A DNA stretch of 45,251 nucleotides from the NCBI GenBank assembly GCA_018714845.1, contig DVMR01000042.1, positions 1 through 45,251 of the forward strand, read 5' to 3'. The notes under the pieces are model-generated. The model did not search any database, had not been told where the DNA came from, and was given only the letters and a program-made list of their open reading frames with translations. Source of the stretch: Candidatus Ventrousia excrementavium (GTDB lineage Bacteria; Bacillota; Clostridia; Oscillospirales; Butyricicoccaceae). Below are positions 43,172-45,251 of the stretch, one piece after another. The number at the start of each line of letters is the position of its first letter. Positions within the stretch are counted from its first letter, which is position 1. The position numbers and the translations under genes were made by a program.

Positions 43172-43876
43172 ATGGCACTGTATACCATCGGTGACCCGCA
43201 TCTGTCGGGCGGCGTTGAAAAGCCCATGGATATATTCGGCGGCGTCTGGCGCGATTATCAGGCCAAGCTGGCGCAGTCCTTTGCAGAGCTTTTGCGTGAA
43301 GATGACCTTTTGGTCGTTGCCGGTGACATCTCGTGGGGGATGACCCTGCCGCAGGCGCTACCTGATTTTCAGTTTCTTGACCGGTTCCCCGGACAGAAGG
43401 TTCTTTTAAAGGGCAATCACGATTACTGGTGGGAAACAGTCTCGAAAATGAAGAAATTTTTTCAAGAAAATGCAATAAACAGCTTGCTTTTTTTGCACAA
43501 TAATTGTATTTTTTATAAGGGAACTGCTTTGTGCGGGACACGCGGATGGTTTTATGATCCCGGCGACCCGTCTGCGGGTGACGACAAGGTCTTCCGGCGC
43601 GAGGTGATTCGGCTGGAAGCATCACTGTCCGCCGCCCGACGTGAGCAGCCTGACTGCGAAATTTTTTGTTTTCTGCATTATCCGCCCGTGTTTGCGGGCA
43701 ATGAGGTGCCGGAAATCACCGGCCTGCTGCAGCAGTACGGCGTCTCGCGCTGCTACTACGGCCATCTGCACGGAGAGAGCTGCCGCGGAGCCTTTAACGG
43801 CCTGCGCGGGGGAGTACAGTATCAGCTGATATCAGCCGATGCACTCAACTTTCGTCCGCTGAAAATCATGGAATGA
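43172..43876 (+). CDS. Calcineurin-like metallophosphoesterase
   Basis: 234 residues. Metal motifs GDPHLSGG (D-x-H), AGDISWG, KGNHDYWW, and YGHLHGES, with a probable fifth ligand in FLHYPPV. Substrate unknown; this family of about 230 residues is common and uncharacterised in clostridia. AGGTGAG is close to the ATG. It starts 8 nt after yraN, so is likely in the same operon. Confidence 0.85.
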   Translation: MALYTIGDPHLSGGVEKPMDIFGGVWRDYQAKLAQSFAELLREDDLLVVAGDISWGMTLPQALPDFQFLDRFPGQKVLLKGNHDYWWETVSKMKKFFQENAINSLLFLHNNCIFYKGTALCGTRGWFYDPGDPSAGDDKVFRREVIRLEASLSAARREQPDCEIFCFLHYPPVFAGNEVPEITGLLQQYGVSRCYYGHLHGESCRGAFNGLRGGVQYQLISADALNFRPLKIME

Positions 43877-43913
43877 CAAAAATAATGATAGAACCTTCAA
43901 GGAGGACACAATC

Positions 43914-45251
43914 GTGAAACTGACCGGCGTGGAAAAACAGGAAAAGAGCATGGTGATGCTGTCCGTCACCGTGGACAAGGAGACTTTTGACAAGGCCTGC
44001 GACAAGGCGTATCATCAAAGCGTCAAGCGCATCAACGTCCCCGGCTTCCGCAAAGGCAAAGCCCCTCGCAAAATGATTGAAAAAATGTATGGCCCGGAGA
44101 TTTTTTATGAAGACGCCATGAACGCCTGCTATCCCGACGCGTATGAAGCCGCTGTGGCCGAGGCCGGGATTGAGCCTGTCGGCTATCCGCATTTTTCGGA
44201 TTTCGATGTGCAGGACGGCGAGTTTGTCTTTAAGGCGCAGGTCGCCGTATACCCCGAGGTCACTCTGAAAGATTACAAGGGTGTCGAGGCGGAAAAGGCC
44301 GAGGTCTCGGTCAGTGACGAAGAGGTCGATACCGAAGTCGAGCATCTGGCTGACCGGAATGCCCGCATTGTCACTGTTGACCGTCCGGCCCAGAACGGCG
44401 ACACCATTCAGTTTGATTTTGACGGTTATGTCGACGGCAAAGCGTTTGACGGCGGCAAGGCTGAAAATTACAGCCTGAAGCTCGGCTCGGGCATGTTCAT
44501 TCCCGGATTTGAAGAACAGCTGGTCGGCAAAAAGGCTGGAGACGAGTGCGACGTTGAGGTTACTTTCCCCGAGGATTACCACGCCAAAGAGCTCGCGGGC
44601 AAGCCTGCGGTGTTCAAGTGCAAGGTGCACGAGGTCAAAGAGAGCCAGAAGCCTGAGCTTGACGATGAGTTTGCCAAAGATGTTTCCGAGTTTGACACAT
44701 TGGCTGAATTAAAAGCTGATATTAAGGCGAAAATCTTAGAGAGCAAGCAGCATCAGGCTGATGCCGCCTTTGAAGAAAGCCTGCTCACAAAAATCATTGA
44801 GGGCCTCGAGGGTGAGATTCCCGAGGATATGTTCGAGCGCCAGCTCGACCGCATTGTCGAGGACTTCAGCTACAGAATGCAGATGCAGGGCATTGGCTTA
44901 GAAGCCTATCTGAAGATGAACAATATGGAGCCGTCTGCGTTCCGCAGCATGTTCCGCGAGCAGGCCGAGCGTCAGGTGCGGGTGCGTCTGGCACTTGACA
45001 CAGTCGCCAAGCTGGAAAACCTTGAGGTCAGCGCCGAAGAGCTGGATGCTGAGTACAACCGTCTGGCCGAGCAGTACAAAATGGAGGCTTCGCGCGTGCG
45101 CGAGCTCATCGCCGAAAAGGACCTCAAAGCCGACCTTTTGACGCAGAAGGCGCTTGAGCTGGTCAAAAATGCCGCCAAGGCTGTTGCGCCCAAAGCGGCC
45201 GAAGAGGCTGCGGCTGACGCCGGAGAAGAGAAGAAAGCAGAGAAGAAGCCT
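43914..45251 (+). CDS. tig: Trigger factor, 3' end beyond the window
   Basis: 446 residues visible, open to the end of the window. Ribosome-bound chaperone and peptidyl-prolyl isomerase. GFRKGKAPRKMIEKMYG in the N-terminal domain is the ribosome-binding signature, the FKBP-like domain runs about 155-245 (GDTIQFDFDGYVDG, GSGMFIPGFEEQLVG), and the helical C-terminal arms follow. It ends in an Ala/Glu/Lys-rich tail. GTG start at 43914 behind AAGGAGG at 8 nt. The stop codon is outside the window. Confidence 0.96.
   Translation, partial: MKLTGVEKQEKSMVMLSVTVDKETFDKACDKAYHQSVKRINVPGFRKGKAPRKMIEKMYGPEIFYEDAMNACYPDAYEAAVAEAGIEPVGYPHFSDFDVQDGEFVFKAQVAVYPEVTLKDYKGVEAEKAEVSVSDEEVDTEVEHLADRNARIVTVDRPAQNGDTIQFDFDGYVDGKAFDGGKAENYSLKLGSGMFIPGFEEQLVGKKAGDECDVEVTFPEDYHAKELAGKPAVFKCKVHEVKESQKPELDDEFAKDVSEFDTLAELKADIKAKILESKQHQADAAFEESLLTKIIEGLEGEIPEDMFERQLDRIVEDFSYRMQMQGIGLEAYLKMNNMEPSAFRSMFREQAERQVRVRLALDTVAKLENLEVSAEELDAEYNRLAEQYKMEASRVRELIAEKDLKADLLTQKALELVKNAAKAVAPKAAEEAAADAGEEKKAEKKP

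Noticed and set aside
42225-43625. 466-codon minus-strand frame across rnhB, yraN and the phosphoesterase gene
   Set aside because: It crosses three well-supported plus-strand genes and has no domain of its own.

Overview
The window looks like chromosomal core sequence from a spore-forming, anaerobic, low-to-mid-GC Firmicute of the Clostridia, most like the Oscillospiraceae/Ruminococcaceae. The basis is gene content: spoIVA, a SipL-like DUF3794-LysM protein, ypeB, an M50/M23 pair like spoIVFB/spoIVFA, ricT (yaaT), darA (yaaQ), and an ATP synthase c subunit with a sodium-type ion site. Most ribosome binding sites are strong AGGAGG types and many genes are coupled by ATGA overlaps. I see no tRNA, rRNA, CRISPR array, insertion sequence or prophage. 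No gene-free stretch exceeds about 220 bases. The window opens inside a YyaL-like gene and closes inside the trigger factor gene.

Layout. 1-3.0 kb: end of yyaL, germination gene ypeB (minus) and a PLP aminotransferase. 3.2-6.2 kb: a wall-polymer operon with a TagO/WecA-like transferase, UDP-GlcNAc 2-epimerase and an exported protein. 6.2-7.4 kb (minus): three small unrecognised genes that overlap or nearly touch. 7.5-12.0 kb: YfcE-like phosphoesterase, a lower-GC DUF3795 gene, nth (minus), glyA with a DUF3830 gene, and a CPBP membrane protease. 12.1-19.5 kb: a long minus-strand operon (3-TM protein, HAD hydrolase, FemX-like transferase, alanine-racemase-like protein, Orn/Lys/Arg decarboxylase, darA, holB, ricT). 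19.7-25.4 kb: gap (minus), a histidine-kinase-like ATPase that lacks the usual His, an anchored extracytoplasmic protein (minus), and a GT4-CsaB fusion (minus). 25.6-32.8 kb: full ATP synthase operon atpZ-I-B-E-F-H-A-G-D-C. 32.9-37.7 kb: sporulation block sipL-like, spoIVA, M23 peptidase, M50 peptidase. 37.8-45.3 kb: radical SAM pair, rplS with a structured leader, lepB-rbgA-rnhB-yraN, a metallophosphoesterase and tig.

How it fits together. Several separate loci converge on the envelope and on sporulation. TagO-like, MnaA and CsaB proteins would together suit a pyruvylated, ManNAc-containing secondary wall polymer, the usual anchor of SLH-domain proteins. FemX and the racemase-like protein act on, or near, peptidoglycan precursors. 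SipL-like and SpoIVA build the coat basement layer, the M50/M23 pair resembles the pro-sigma-K processing module, and YpeB serves germination. The most unusual items are the three-gene small-protein cluster, the His-less kinase, the GT4-CsaB fusion, the two-carboxylate c subunit, a GAPDH lacking its NAD-selective Asp, the racemase-like protein with altered active-site motifs, and RicT with an Arg/Gly-rich tail. None is proven novel from sequence reading alone.
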